A stretch of 64,000 nt of DNA from CAYORM01 sp964406375 (GTDB taxonomy: Bacteria; Pseudomonadota; Alphaproteobacteria; DSM-16000; Inquilinaceae). Location: contig CAYORM010000002.1 in NCBI GenBank assembly GCA_964406375.1, forward strand, positions 1-64,000. Direction: 5' to 3'. Below are positions 1 to 8,944 of this stretch, in pieces; the stretch's first letter is position 1; the number at the start of each line of letters is the position of its first letter. A program made the translations under genes and the position numbers. Below the pieces are notes generated by a model. That model worked only from the letters and a program-made list of their open reading frames with translations, had not been told where the DNA came from and searched no databases.

Positions 1-903
1 GATGGCGGCGACGTCACCCAGCTCATGCACGAGAAGTATCCGGAGATGCTGGACGAGGTGCGCGGCCTCTCGGAGGAGACGACGACCGGCGTCCACCGCC
101 TCTACGACATGATGAAGAAGGGCACGCTGCGGGTGCCCGCCATCAACGTCAATGACAGCGTCACCAAGTCGAAATTCGACAATCTCTATGGCTGTCGCGA
201 GAGCCTCGTCGACGGGATCAAGCGCGCCACCGACGTGATGCTCGCCGGCAAGGTGGCGGTGGTCTGCGGCTACGGCGACGTCGGTAAGGGCTCGGCCGCC
301 TCGCTGCGCAGCCAGGGTGCGCGGGTGATGGTGACGGAGATCGACCCGATCAACGCCCTGCAGGCGGCGATGGAGGGCTATCAGGTCACGACGATGGAGG
401 AGGCGGCGCCGATCGGCGACGTCTTCGTCACCGCGACCGGCAATGTCGACGTCATCACGCTCGACCACATGCGCCAGATGAAGGATCGCGCGATCGTCGC
501 GAATATCGGGCACTTCGACAGCGAGATTCAGATCGACGCGCTGCGCAACTATGTCTGGGAGGAGATCAAGCCGCAGGTCGACGAAGTCGTCTTCCCCGAC
601 GGCAAGCGGCTGATCGTTCTGGCGAAGGGCCGGCTGGTGAACCTCGGCTGCGCGACCGGCCATCCGAGCTTCGTGATGTCGGCGAGCTTCACCAACCAGG
701 TGCTGGCACAGATCGAGCTCTGGCAGAACCATGAGCGCTATGAGCGCAAGGTGTATGTGCTGCCCAAGCATCTCGACGAGAAGGTCGCACGGCTGCACCT
801 CGACAAGATCGGTGCGAAGCTGACCCGGCTGACGCCGAAGCAGGCGGAGTATATCGGCGTGTCACCGGAGGGCCCGTTCAAGCCGGACGCCTATCGCTAC
901 TGA
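1..903 (+). CDS. ahcY: Adenosylhomocysteinase, C-terminal part (5' end outside window)
   Basis: Cleaves S-adenosylhomocysteine to adenosine and homocysteine in the cytoplasm, keeping methylation reactions running; NAD-bound. The reading frame is open from base 1 (DGGDVTQLMHEKYPEM), so the gene begins upstream; about 300 residues are visible. Family signatures are clear: NVNDSVTKSKFDNLYGCRES, the NAD-binding GYGDVGKGSA loop, GHFDSEIQ, and the conserved C-terminal KPDAYRY that reaches the partner subunit's active site. The end is a normal TGA. It faces a convergent SDR gene across a shared hairpin. Family assignment is secure; only the N-terminal substrate domain is missing because of the window edge. 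Confidence 0.97.
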   Translation, partial: DGGDVTQLMHEKYPEMLDEVRGLSEETTTGVHRLYDMMKKGTLRVPAINVNDSVTKSKFDNLYGCRESLVDGIKRATDVMLAGKVAVVCGYGDVGKGSAASLRSQGARVMVTEIDPINALQAAMEGYQVTTMEEAAPIGDVFVTATGNVDVITLDHMRQMKDRAIVANIGHFDSEIQIDALRNYVWEEIKPQVDEVVFPDGKRLIVLAKGRLVNLGCATGHPSFVMSASFTNQVLAQIELWQNHERYERKVYVLPKHLDEKVARLHLDKIGAKLTRLTPKQAEYIGVSPEGPFKPDAYRY

Positions 904-913
904 GCGCACAAGA

Positions 914-937
914 CGGCGGGCGGTTCAACGCCCGCCG
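914..937. terminator. Bidirectional hairpin between ahcY and SDR gene
   Basis: A perfect 9-bp inverted repeat (CGGCGGGCG / CGCCCGCCG) with a 6-nt loop lies 10 nt after the ahcY stop and overlaps the SDR stop codon. There is no clear T-run, so it is a strong stem but not a classical intrinsic terminator. Its position between convergent genes suggests it serves both. Confidence 0.6.
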
Positions 938-1671
938 GCCGCCTCGATGAAGCTGCCGGTGACATAGCCGGAGGCCTCGCCGGCCAGCCAGAGGATCGCC
1001 TCGGCGACCTCCGCAGTGGTGCCAGCGCGGCCTAGTGGCGTCTGCGCGCCGAGCACATGGGCGCGGTCCGGGCGGCCGGAGGCGGCATGGATCTCGGTGT
1101 CGATGAAGCCCGGCCGCACGGCGTTGACGCGCACACCCTCCGGCCCGAGTTCCTTGGACAGCCCGATCGTCAGCGCGTCCATCGCACCCTTCGATCCGGC
1201 ATAGTCGACATACTCGCCGGGGGCGCCGAGCCGGGCGGCGACCGACGACACGATAACGATCGACCCGCCCTGCCCGCCCCGGCTGCGCGCGAGACGGCGG
1301 GTCGCGGCGCGGGCGGTGAGATAGCCGCCCAGCACGTTGACCTCGAAGACCCGGCGCATCCGCTCGACGCTCATCTCGGCCAGCGTTGCGGCGGGAGCGA
1401 CGATGCCGGCGTTCACGACCACGGCGTCGAGCCCGCCGAAGGCCTGCGCGGCGGTGTCGAAGACGCGCTCGACATCCGCTTCGTTCACGACATCCCCCGG
1501 CAGGAGGACGGCGCGGCCACCCGCGGCCTCGACGGCGGCGGCGACGCGCGCCGCCGCCTCGCCCCCGGCGCGGTAATTGATCCCGACGGACCAGCCGAGG
1601 CGCCCGGCACCCTCGGCGACCGCCCTGCCGATGCCACGGCTCGCGCCGGTGATGAGGATGCGCCGCGCCAT
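925..1671 (-). CDS. SDR family NAD(P)-dependent oxidoreductase
   Basis: A 248-residue classical short-chain dehydrogenase/reductase. The Rossmann nucleotide motif TGASRGIG is at residues 8-15, the VVNAG segment follows, and the catalytic Ser (IVIVSS) and YAGSK (Tyr-x-x-x-Lys) are in the expected order, with a normal C-terminal Gly-rich end. The FabG-like length and lack of extra domains fit many substrates; nothing nearby (convergent ahcY, divergent DMT exporter) identifies one. The ATG is preceded by GGGAGAA. Reaction type (alcohol/ketone interconversion) is established for the family; the substrate is unknown. Confidence 0.9.
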   Translation of the reverse strand: MARRILITGASRGIGRAVAEGAGRLGWSVGINYRAGGEAAARVAAAVEAAGGRAVLLPGDVVNEADVERVFDTAAQAFGGLDAVVVNAGIVAPAATLAEMSVERMRRVFEVNVLGGYLTARAATRRLARSRGGQGGSIVIVSSVAARLGAPGEYVDYAGSKGAMDALTIGLSKELGPEGVRVNAVRPGFIDTEIHAASGRPDRAHVLGAQTPLGRAGTTAEVAEAILWLAGEASGYVTGSFIEAAGGR

Positions 1672-1835
1672 GCCCGTTCTCCCTCGCCCACATTTTGCGA
1701 TGGCCGTGCCGAGATTAGCGCGTTGCGGCCGGTGGCGGGGCGCGATCAGGCGCGGATGGGCCGGTTTCTTGTCCTGCTTTGCACCGAGACAAGATCGTGA
1801 TTGCCGGATGACGGGCCGGGGCCGAGGCTGCGGCC

Positions 1836-2732
1836 ATGGCTCCCGGTCCGCTCTACACCGTCTGCATCCTCGTCTGGGGCACCACCTGGTTTGCCCTGAC
1901 CTTCCAGCTCGGCACCGTGCCGGTCACCGTCTCGGTCACCTGGCGCTTCGCGGTCGCCGCCATCATCCTGATCGCGATCGCCCGCTGGCGAGGGCTGTGG
2001 CGGCCGATGTCCGTCTCCGACCATCTCGCCACGGCGGCCCAGGGGATCCTGACCTTCGCGGTCGCCTACAGCCTGACCTATGCCGCGGGCCGGCACCTGC
2101 CGAGCGGGCTGCTCGCGGTCGCCAACAGCAATGTGCTGTTTCTCAACATCCTGTTCGGTGCGCTGTGGTTCGGCCAGCCGGTCAGGCCGCGCGTGGTGGT
2201 GGGCGCGCTGGTCGGGGTCGTCGGCATGATTGCGATCTTCGCGCCCGATCTGGGCGATTTCCGGCTGGATGGCGGCCCGCTGCTCGGCCTGCTGCTGGTG
2301 CTGGTCGCCTGTGTGGCGACGGCGCTCGGCAATCAGCTCGCCGCGAGCCAGGCCCGGGCGGGCGTGCCGGTCGCGCAATATGCGGGCCTCGCCATGGGCT
2401 GGGGCGCTGCGGCGCTCGGCCTCGTCACCTTCGGCATCCTCGGCGAGACGCCGCGCTTCCTCATCGAGCCGGGGTATCTCCTGTCCTTCCTCTGGCTGAC
2501 GCTGTTTGGCTCGGTCCTCGTCTTCCTCGCCTATTACGCGCTGATCGCCCGGATCGGCGCCGACCGGGCGGCCTACGCCTTCGTCGCCCATCCGGTCGTG
2601 GCGCTGATGGTCTCGACCGTCTTCGAGGGCTATCGCTGGACCGGCTGGTCGCTCGCCGGGGCGGCGCTGGTGGCGCTCGGCAACCTCGTCGCGCTGTCGC
2701 GCAGCCGCGTCGCCCGCCCGGCCGCCACCTGA
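1836..2732 (+). CDS. EamA/DMT family transporter
   Basis: A 298-residue inner-membrane protein made almost entirely of hydrophobic helices (about ten), with the two-repeat layout of the drug/metabolite transporter superfamily: each half begins with a segment like VCILVWGTTWFALTFQLG. Such proteins usually export metabolites or amino acids; the substrate cannot be read from the sequence. It is a single gene, 164 nt from the divergent SDR gene and followed by a convergent reductase. The start has only a weak ribosome site. Confidence 0.88.
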   Translation: MAPGPLYTVCILVWGTTWFALTFQLGTVPVTVSVTWRFAVAAIILIAIARWRGLWRPMSVSDHLATAAQGILTFAVAYSLTYAAGRHLPSGLLAVANSNVLFLNILFGALWFGQPVRPRVVVGALVGVVGMIAIFAPDLGDFRLDGGPLLGLLLVLVACVATALGNQLAASQARAGVPVAQYAGLAMGWGAAALGLVTFGILGETPRFLIEPGYLLSFLWLTLFGSVLVFLAYYALIARIGADRAAYAFVAHPVVALMVSTVFEGYRWTGWSLAGAALVALGNLVALSRSRVARPAAT

Positions 2733-2745
2733 ACCCGCCGCCCCG

Positions 2746-3765
2746 TCAGGACCGGAAGCCGGGCACGCCCTTGGTCGTGGAGTACTCGAAATGCAGCACC
2801 GCGTCGGGATGGATCACCGCATGCGCCGCATGCGCCGCCTGCGCCGCCTCGGCGAACCCCGTCAGGATCAGCTTCAGCTTGTGCGGATAGGTCGCGATGT
2901 CCCCGACGGCGAAGACGCCCGGCAGATTGGTCGCCGCCGTCGCCTGGTCGATCGTGATGTGGTGGCGGTCGAGGCCGAGCCCCCATTCGGCGATCGGCCC
3001 GAGTGACATGGACAGCCCGAAGAAGGGCAGCAGCACATCGCAATCGAGCCGCCGCACCTCGCCATCGAGCGTCGCGACGGTGACCGCCGAAAGCAGCCCA
3101 TCCGCACCCTCGAGCCCGTGGAGCTGATAGGGGGTGACGAGCTCGATCCGCCCCTCCGCCGCCAGCGCGTGCAGCTTTGCTACACTGTCCGGCGCGCCGC
3201 GGAACTTATCGCGCCGATGGACGACCATCACCCGCTCGGCGATGTCGGCGAGGATGATCGACCAGTCGAGCGCGCTGTCGCCCCCGCCGGCGATGACGAC
3301 GCGCCGGCCGCGCATCTCCTCCTTGCGCGCGACCATGTAGAAGACCGACCGGCCCTCATAGGTCTCGATGCCGGCGAGGGGCGGCCGGTTCGGTCCGAAG
3401 GCCCCCGCACCCGCGGCGATGATCACGGCCCCGGCGTCGATCCGAGTTCCGGCCGAGGTCGTGACCCGCCAGCGTCCCTCCTCCGTCCGCTCGAGCCCGG
3501 TGACCTGCTGGCCGAGATGGAAGACGGGGCCGAACGGAGCCGCCTGCTCCGCCAGGCGCTCGATCAGCGCCGCGGCCTCGATGGCCGGATAGCCGGGGAT
3601 GTCATAGATCGGCTTCTCGGGATAGAGGGCGGCGCATTGGCCGCCGACCGCCTCCAGCGTGTCGACGACATGGCAGCGCAGCCCGAGCATCCCGCATTCG
3701 AAGACGGTGAACAGCCCCACCGGCCCCGCGCCGACCACCACCACATCCGTCCGTTCCGCCGTCAT
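2746..3765 (-). CDS. Ferredoxin--NADP reductase (thioredoxin-reductase-like type)
   Basis: A 339-residue FAD/NADP flavoprotein that moves electrons between NADPH and ferredoxin or flavodoxin. Visible are the FAD-binding GAGPVGLF near residue 12, the VGGQCAALYPEKPIYDIPG segment typical of the YumC/TrxR-like FNR group, the NADP-binding IAGGGDSALDW loop, and the second FAD motif AVGDIA near the C-terminus. The redox-active CxxC of true thioredoxin reductases is absent, which separates it from TrxB. The ATG at 3765 is chosen because GAGGGA lies just upstream and homology begins there; upstream in-frame sequence is low-complexity. Single gene, divergent from betB. Confidence 0.92.
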   Translation of the reverse strand: MTAERTDVVVVGAGPVGLFTVFECGMLGLRCHVVDTLEAVGGQCAALYPEKPIYDIPGYPAIEAAALIERLAEQAAPFGPVFHLGQQVTGLERTEEGRWRVTTSAGTRIDAGAVIIAAGAGAFGPNRPPLAGIETYEGRSVFYMVARKEEMRGRRVVIAGGGDSALDWSIILADIAERVMVVHRRDKFRGAPDSVAKLHALAAEGRIELVTPYQLHGLEGADGLLSAVTVATLDGEVRRLDCDVLLPFFGLSMSLGPIAEWGLGLDRHHITIDQATAATNLPGVFAVGDIATYPHKLKLILTGFAEAAQAAHAAHAVIHPDAVLHFEYSTTKGVPGFRS

Positions 3766-3956
3766 ATGCCTCGGTCCCTCGCCTCGCGCGGCCGCCTCCG
3801 GTCGCGGCCTCCGGTATAGCCGTGAACCCCGCGGCCGGTCGATGATGCACCCGCCGCCGCCACTCGCCTGAACGCCAGGGTGGGGGATGCTGGCGGGGAT
3901 GGACGGGCGGCGCCGATTGCGGCTCTCCTCCGTCTCGCACGACATGGAGGCCTTCG

Positions 3957-5426
3957 ATGGGCGACGCAGCCGGACAGACCATCCTTCCCTTCATCGACGG
4001 CGGCTTCGTCGAGGCCGCCGGCCCGCGCTTCGACACGGTCGACCCGGCGACCGGTCGGCCCGTTGCCTCCGTGGTGACGGCGACGGCGGCCGATGTCGAC
4101 CGCGCCGTCCAGGCGGCCCGCGCCGCCTTCCCCGGCTGGGCGGCGCTGACCGGCACCGCGCGCGGGCGCATCCTGCGCGAGGCGGCGCGGCTCCTGCGTG
4201 CCGAGCGCGACCGGCTGGCCCTTCTCGAAGTCACCGACACCGGCAAGCCCATCGCCGAGGCGATGGTGGTCGACGTCGATTCGGCGGCCGATGCGCTCGA
4301 CTTCTTCGCCGGGCTCGCGCCGGGACTGCATGGCGAGCATCATGATCTCGGCCCGAAGGCCTTCGCCTATACCCGCCGCGAGCCTCTCGGCGTGGTCGCC
4401 GCGATCGGAGCCTGGAACTATCCGCTGCAGATCGCCTGCTGGAAGGCGGCGCCGGCCCTCGCCTGCGGCAACACGATGGTCTTCAAACCCTCGGAGCTGA
4501 CGCCGCTGACCGCCGCGGCACTGGCCGAGATCTTCGCCCGGGCCGGCCTGCCGCGCGGGGTGTTCAACACCGTCAACGGTGCTGGCGAGACGGGCGCGGC
4601 GCTGGTCTCCCATCCCGACGTCGCCAAGGTCTCGCTGACCGGCTCGGTCGCAACCGGCCGCAAGGTCGCGGCGGCCGCGGCGGGCGACATGAAGCACGTC
4701 ACGATGGAGCTCGGCGGCAAGTCGCCGCTGATCATCTTCGACGATGCCGATATCGAGAACGCCGTGCGTGCGGCGATGCTGGCCAACTTCTACACCCAGG
4801 GCGAGGTCTGCTCGAACGGCACCCGCGTGTTTGTCGACCGGACGATCAAGGACCGGTTCCTCGCCGCCCTGGTGGAGCGGACGCGGCGGCTGCGGATCGG
4901 GGACCCCAAGGATCCCGAGACCCAGGTCGGCGCGCTGATCTCGGCTGCTCATCGCGAGAAGGTGCTCGGCTATGTGCGGGCGGGCGTGGAGGCGGGTGCG
5001 CGGCTCCTGTGCGGCGGCGGCATCCCGGCCGACCCGGTGCTCGCCGGGGGGTTCTTCGTCGAGCCGGCGATCTTCGACGACTGCACCGATGACATGGCGA
5101 TCGTCCGCGAGGAGATCTTCGGCCCGGTGATGGCGGTCCTGACCTTCGACGACGAGGCGGAGGCGATCGCCCGTGCCAATGCGACGACCTTCGGCCTGTC
5201 GGCCGGGGTCTTCACCCGCGATCTCGCCCGCGCCCACCGGACGGTCGCGGCGCTCCAGGCCGGCACCTGCTGGATCAACACCTACAACATCACGCCGGTC
5301 GAGATCCCCTTCGGCGGCGTGAAGCACTCCGGCATCGGACGCGAGAACGGCCATGCGGCGATCGAGCACTACACCCAGCGCAAGAGCGTCTATGTCGAGC
5401 TAGGCGACGTCGACAGCCCCTATTGA
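3957..5426 (+). CDS. betB: Betaine-aldehyde dehydrogenase
   Basis: Oxidises betaine aldehyde to glycine betaine with NAD(P)+, the second step of choline-derived osmoprotectant synthesis. At 489 residues it matches the family length. The ALDH hallmarks are present: WNYPLQIACWKAAPAL, FKPSE, the catalytic Glu in MELGGKSPLI, and the catalytic Cys in the BetB-type GEVCSNGTRVFV. The C-terminal FGGVKHSGIGRENG and EHYTQRKSVYVE are also typical. A GGAGG lies 7 nt before the ATG. The usual partners betA and betI are not adjacent, so here it stands alone; a related aminoaldehyde role cannot be excluded. Confidence 0.93.
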   Translation: MGDAAGQTILPFIDGGFVEAAGPRFDTVDPATGRPVASVVTATAADVDRAVQAARAAFPGWAALTGTARGRILREAARLLRAERDRLALLEVTDTGKPIAEAMVVDVDSAADALDFFAGLAPGLHGEHHDLGPKAFAYTRREPLGVVAAIGAWNYPLQIACWKAAPALACGNTMVFKPSELTPLTAAALAEIFARAGLPRGVFNTVNGAGETGAALVSHPDVAKVSLTGSVATGRKVAAAAAGDMKHVTMELGGKSPLIIFDDADIENAVRAAMLANFYTQGEVCSNGTRVFVDRTIKDRFLAALVERTRRLRIGDPKDPETQVGALISAAHREKVLGYVRAGVEAGARLLCGGGIPADPVLAGGFFVEPAIFDDCTDDMAIVREEIFGPVMAVLTFDDEAEAIARANATTFGLSAGVFTRDLARAHRTVAALQAGTCWINTYNITPVEIPFGGVKHSGIGRENGHAAIEHYTQRKSVYVELGDVDSPY

Positions 5427-5546
5427 GGCCGCGGAACTCCGGCGGCGATCACTCGTTCATGGATCGGGGCCCGGCCTTTCGCCACGGGCCCGTTGATGAC
5501 GGGTGGGTGCCGCATGGTTGGTGACACGACTGACGAGGAGGGCCGG

Positions 5547-5825
5547 ATGGCCGCACGTAATCTCGAGCAGGACATCGATGCGCTCGCGCAGAGCCTGGAC
5601 GAGATCCGGGCCTCCATCGCCCGGCTGACCGATGCGCTGGGAACGACCGCCCGCGACGCGGCAGCGGAGGGACGGCACCAGGCCGAACGGATGGCACATG
5701 CCGCCCTTGACGGCGTTGAGGACGGGATGAGCTCGCTGAGCCGCGAGGTCGAGCAGCGGCCGCTGACCAGCGTCGGCATCGCCTTCCTGCTCGGCATCAT
5801 CACCGGCAAACTGATCCTGCGCTGA
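5547..5825 (+). CDS. DUF883/ElaB-like small membrane-anchored protein
   Basis: A 92-residue protein: a long charged, heptad-like helix (LEQDIDALAQSLDEIRASIARL) followed by one C-terminal membrane segment with GxxxG spacing (GIAFLLGIITGKLILR). This is the layout of ElaB/YqjD-type proteins, which sit in the inner membrane and can hold stationary-phase ribosomes; that role is known only for E. coli relatives. The start at MAARN is chosen for the strong GAGGAGGG just upstream, although two earlier in-frame starts exist. It is followed 4 nt later by another membrane protein, so the two form an operon. Confidence 0.7.
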   Translation: MAARNLEQDIDALAQSLDEIRASIARLTDALGTTARDAAAEGRHQAERMAHAALDGVEDGMSSLSREVEQRPLTSVGIAFLLGIITGKLILR

Positions 5826-5829
5826 TCCC

Positions 5830-6288
5830 ATGCTGGGATCGCTGCTCACCGGACAGGTCTCGCTGCTGACGGCGGTCGCCTCGCGGACGGCGGCGGACGT
5901 CGCGCGGCGCACCGCTGCCAAGGTTATCGCGATGGCGGTCGCCGGCTTCATCGCCGTCGCCGGCATCGGCTTCCTCTCGGCCGCCGCCTATATTGCGATG
6001 CTGCCCGGGCTGGGACCCGCCGTGGCCGCGCTGATCCTGGGTCTGGTGCTGCTGCTGCTCGCCGCTATCCTGTTCTGGATCGGCGCGCGCCGGCCTCGCC
6101 CGGCGGTCGTCGGCGCGGCAGTGCCGCCTGTCTCGACGCTGGCCGCGGCGGCGCCCCCTGGCGCCCCGCCGGCGGGATCGAACAGCGCCGCACTGTCGGG
6201 CCTGCTGGCCGGGTCGGGTCTGATCGGCGGCATCGCGGCGGCCTTCGCCGCGGGAATCGGTGCGGCCGCCCTGCTGCGCCGCAAATAG
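5830..6288 (+). CDS. Phage-holin-family-like membrane protein (DUF1469 type)
   Basis: A 152-residue hydrophobic protein with two adjacent membrane helices in the middle (residues about 33-77), an Ala/Pro-rich linker, and a third hydrophobic segment ending in a basic tail (LLRRK). Size and the pairing behind a DUF883-type gene resemble the superfamily III holin-like proteins found in many proteobacterial chromosomes, whose function is unknown. There is no phage context, so a lytic role is unlikely. Assignment rests on topology and neighbourhood rather than sharp motifs. Confidence 0.6.
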   Translation: MLGSLLTGQVSLLTAVASRTAADVARRTAAKVIAMAVAGFIAVAGIGFLSAAAYIAMLPGLGPAVAALILGLVLLLLAAILFWIGARRPRPAVVGAAVPPVSTLAAAAPPGAPPAGSNSAALSGLLAGSGLIGGIAAAFAAGIGAAALLRRK

Positions 6289-6309
6289 CGTCGCGAAACG
6301 ATCACCCGG

Positions 6310-6337
6310 GGACGGGGCGGCATCAGCCGCCCCGTCC
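6310..6337. terminator. Convergent hairpin terminator
   Basis: A perfect 12-bp inverted repeat (GGACGGGGCGGC / GCCGCCCCGTCC) with a 4-nt ATCA loop sits between the convergent holin-like gene and the ABC ATPase gene. No T-run follows on either side. The strength and position make it a good bidirectional transcription stop. Confidence 0.7.
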
Positions 6338-6350
6338 GCGGCGTGACGGT

Positions 6351-7448
6351 TCAGGCCGCGTAGCGCCGGATCGCTTGGCCGTTCTCGGTGAAGACGTGGC
6401 AGGCGCCCTCCGGCAGGCCGACCGGCACCCGGTCGCCCGGCTTCACCACCTCATCGCCCTCGACGCGCGCCGTGACCGTGCCGCCCTCGGTGCGCAGATA
6501 GACATAGGTCTCGCCACCGAGCCGCTCGACGACGAACACCTCGCCCGGCAGTGTCGCGACACCCTCGGGCGCACCACCCGGCCAGGCCATGTGCTCGGGC
6601 CGGATGCCGACAGTGACGGCGGTGCCCGCCGACACCGCGGTCTCGACCGGCACGGAGACGACGGCGCCACTCGGCAGCCGAACCTGTGCCTGACCGCCTT
6701 CGGAGGAGACGATGGTCCCCGGCAGGAAATTCATCTTCGGGCTGCCGATGAAGCCCGCGACGAACATGTTGCGCGGCTTGTGGTAGAGCTCGAGCGGCGA
6801 GCCGACCTGCTCGACGATGCCGCCATTGAGGACGACGATCTTGTCGGCCAGCGTCATCGCCTCGACCTGGTCGTGAGTGACGTAGATCATCGTGGCGTTG
6901 AGGTCCTGATGCAGGCGCGCGATCTCGATACGCATCTGCACGCGCAGCTTCGCATCGAGATTGGAGAGCGGCTCGTCGAACAGGAAGACCTTCGGGTTGC
7001 GGACGATGGCGCGGCCGATGGCGACGCGCTGCCGCTGACCGCCGGACAGCTCCTTCGGCTTCCGCTGCAGCAGGTTCTCGAGCTGCAGGATGCGCGCCGC
7101 TTCCTGCACCTTGCGGTCGAGCTCGCGCTTGTCGGTCTTCGCGAGCCTCAGGCCGAAGGCCATGTTCTCGTAGACTGACATGTGCGGATAGAGCGCGTAG
7201 GACTGGAAGACCATCGCGATCCCGCGCTCGGACGGCGGCAGGTCGTTGACCTTCTGGCCGTCGATATGGATCTCGCCGGAGGAGATCTCCTCGAGACCGG
7301 CGATCAGACGGAGCAGGGTCGACTTGCCGCAGCCGGACGGCCCGACGAAGACGACGAATTCGCGGTCCTCGATCGTCAGGTCGACGCCTTTGATGATCTC
7401 GAGGGCCCCGAAAAACTTGCGGACGCCACTCAGCCTTACCTGCGCCAT
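6351..7448 (-). CDS. UgpC/MalK-type ABC transporter ATP-binding protein
   Basis: A 365-residue ATPase of the carbohydrate-uptake CUT1 group. N-terminal nucleotide-binding domain: Walker A GPSGCGKST, Q-loop, signature LSGGQRQRVAIGRAI, Walker B VFLFDEPLSNLD and the switch His in YVTHDQVEAMT. A C-terminal TOBE/regulatory domain of about 130 residues includes the GIRPEH motif. There are no permease or binding-protein genes beside it. The MalEFG-type sugar operon 4 kb away lacks an ATPase, so this protein may energise it (inference); MalK-type ATPases can serve several systems. The gene lies downstream of the ots operon on the same strand, separated by 104 nt. Confidence 0.92.
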   Translation of the reverse strand: MAQVRLSGVRKFFGALEIIKGVDLTIEDREFVVFVGPSGCGKSTLLRLIAGLEEISSGEIHIDGQKVNDLPPSERGIAMVFQSYALYPHMSVYENMAFGLRLAKTDKRELDRKVQEAARILQLENLLQRKPKELSGGQRQRVAIGRAIVRNPKVFLFDEPLSNLDAKLRVQMRIEIARLHQDLNATMIYVTHDQVEAMTLADKIVVLNGGIVEQVGSPLELYHKPRNMFVAGFIGSPKMNFLPGTIVSSEGGQAQVRLPSGAVVSVPVETAVSAGTAVTVGIRPEHMAWPGGAPEGVATLPGEVFVVERLGGETYVYLRTEGGTVTARVEGDEVVKPGDRVPVGLPEGACHVFTENGQAIRRYAA

Positions 7449-7552
7449 CTGACTCGTTCCTCTCCCATGCTCGTCGCCCGTCCGTTGGCGGTCGCACTAT
7501 GGTACCGTCTGGGGGCGGCGATGGGAACGAAAGAACGTTTCGCCCGGTCCGT

Positions 7553-8944
7553 TTAGCCCTCCGGGGCGGCGGCGAGCGCGGAAATGAAACGGTCACACCA
7601 GGCGAAGACGTCGTTCTCCCGCAGCCGGACGATCATCCGCGCCCAGCGCTCGCGCCGCTCCTCGACCGACATGCCGAGCGCCCGCCGCATTGCATAGGCG
7701 ACGTCGTCGGTGTCATACGGGTTCACCAGCAGCGCGCCGTCGAGCTCCTGTGCCGCGCCGGCGAAGCGGGACAGGACGAGCACGCCGGGATCATCCGGGT
7801 CCTGCGCGGCGACATACTCCTTGGCGACGAGGTTCATCCCGTCGCGCAGCGGCGTGACAAGGCCGATACGGGCGATGCGGTAATAGCCGGCGAGGACCGA
7901 ACGGCCGATCGCCTTGTTGACGTAGCGGATCGGCGTCCAGTCGGGTTCGGCATGCGCACCGTTGATCCGCCCCGCGATCTCGGCGACCTGCCGCTGCATC
8001 TTGGCGTATTCGGGGACGTCCTCGCGCGATTTCGGTGCGATCTGCAGATAGGTCACCTGGCGCGACAGCTCCGGCGCCAGTTCGAGCAGCCGCTCGAAGC
8101 TTTCCATCCGCTGGCCGATGCCCTTGGAATAGTCGAGCCGATCGACGCCGATGATCAGGTCACGCCCGACAAGGCTGTCCCGGAAACGGCGGATTGACTG
8201 GCTGCGTGCCGCCTCGCGCGCCGCCCGCTCGAAGGCGGCGGTCTCGATCCCGATCGGATAGGCCGCGACCCGCAGCCGGCGGCCGAACACTTCGATGCGC
8301 CCGTCGCCGAACACCACGCCGCCCGCCTCGCGCTCGACATAGCGCAGGAAGTTCTCGACGTCATTCTCGGTCTGAAAGCCGAGCACGTCATAGGCGGAGA
8401 GGCTGCGGACCAGCCGCTCGTGATGGGGCAGCGCCAGCAGGAGGCCCATCGGCGGCCAGGGGATGTGGATGAAAAATCCCATCCGGTTGTGAATGCCGCG
8501 CTCGCGCAGTTCGCCCGCGAGCGGCATCAGGTGGTAGTCGTGCACCCAGATGAGATCATCCGGCTCGACGAGCGGCGCGAGCCGGCGGGCGAAGCCCTGA
8601 TTGACCCGGTAATAGCCCGCCTGATCGCGACGCTTGAACTCGGCGATGTCGAGCCGGTAGTGGAACAGCGGCCACAGGACCCGGTTCGCGAAGCCGTTGT
8701 AGTATTCGTCGAGATCGCGCTGCGACAGATCGACCGTCGTATAGGTGACCCGCCCGCGCTTGGCCTGGGTATAGCCGGCCGGCTCCTCATCCTCGACCGT
8801 CCGGCCGCTCCATCCGAACCAGATCCCGCCCATATTGTCGAGCGCGGCCCGGAGGGCGACGGCGAGGCCTCCTGCGGCCTGCTGCTGCGGCTCGTTCCGT
8901 TTGGGAACCGTGACTCTGTTGGAAACGACGACCAGCCGGCTCAA
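7553..8944 (-). CDS. otsA: Trehalose-6-phosphate synthase
   Basis: A GT20 glycosyltransferase joining UDP-glucose and glucose-6-phosphate to trehalose-6-phosphate. Length is 463 residues. Motifs: N-terminal SRLVVVSNRVTVP, WFGWSGR, WVHDYHL, the VDRLDYSKGI segment, and the C-terminal sugar-nucleotide region PLRDGMNLVAKEYVA. The start is a TTG whose bases overlap the TGA of the glucoamylase-like gene (TTGA), so the two are translationally coupled; family homology begins exactly there. Third gene of the otsB / GH15 / otsA operon; the phosphatase for the next step is otsB. Confidence 0.94.
   Translation of the reverse strand: MSRLVVVSNRVTVPKRNEPQQQAAGGLAVALRAALDNMGGIWFGWSGRTVEDEEPAGYTQAKRGRVTYTTVDLSQRDLDEYYNGFANRVLWPLFHYRLDIAEFKRRDQAGYYRVNQGFARRLAPLVEPDDLIWVHDYHLMPLAGELRERGIHNRMGFFIHIPWPPMGLLLALPHHERLVRSLSAYDVLGFQTENDVENFLRYVEREAGGVVFGDGRIEVFGRRLRVAAYPIGIETAAFERAAREAARSQSIRRFRDSLVGRDLIIGVDRLDYSKGIGQRMESFERLLELAPELSRQVTYLQIAPKSREDVPEYAKMQRQVAEIAGRINGAHAEPDWTPIRYVNKAIGRSVLAGYYRIARIGLVTPLRDGMNLVAKEYVAAQDPDDPGVLVLSRFAGAAQELDGALLVNPYDTDDVAYAMRRALGMSVEERRERWARMIVRLRENDVFAWCDRFISALAAAPEG

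Noticed and set aside
3762..5369. A 535-residue open frame opposite betB
   Set aside because: Low-complexity Arg/Gly/Asp-rich translation without motifs; betB on the other strand is full length with all catalytic residues.
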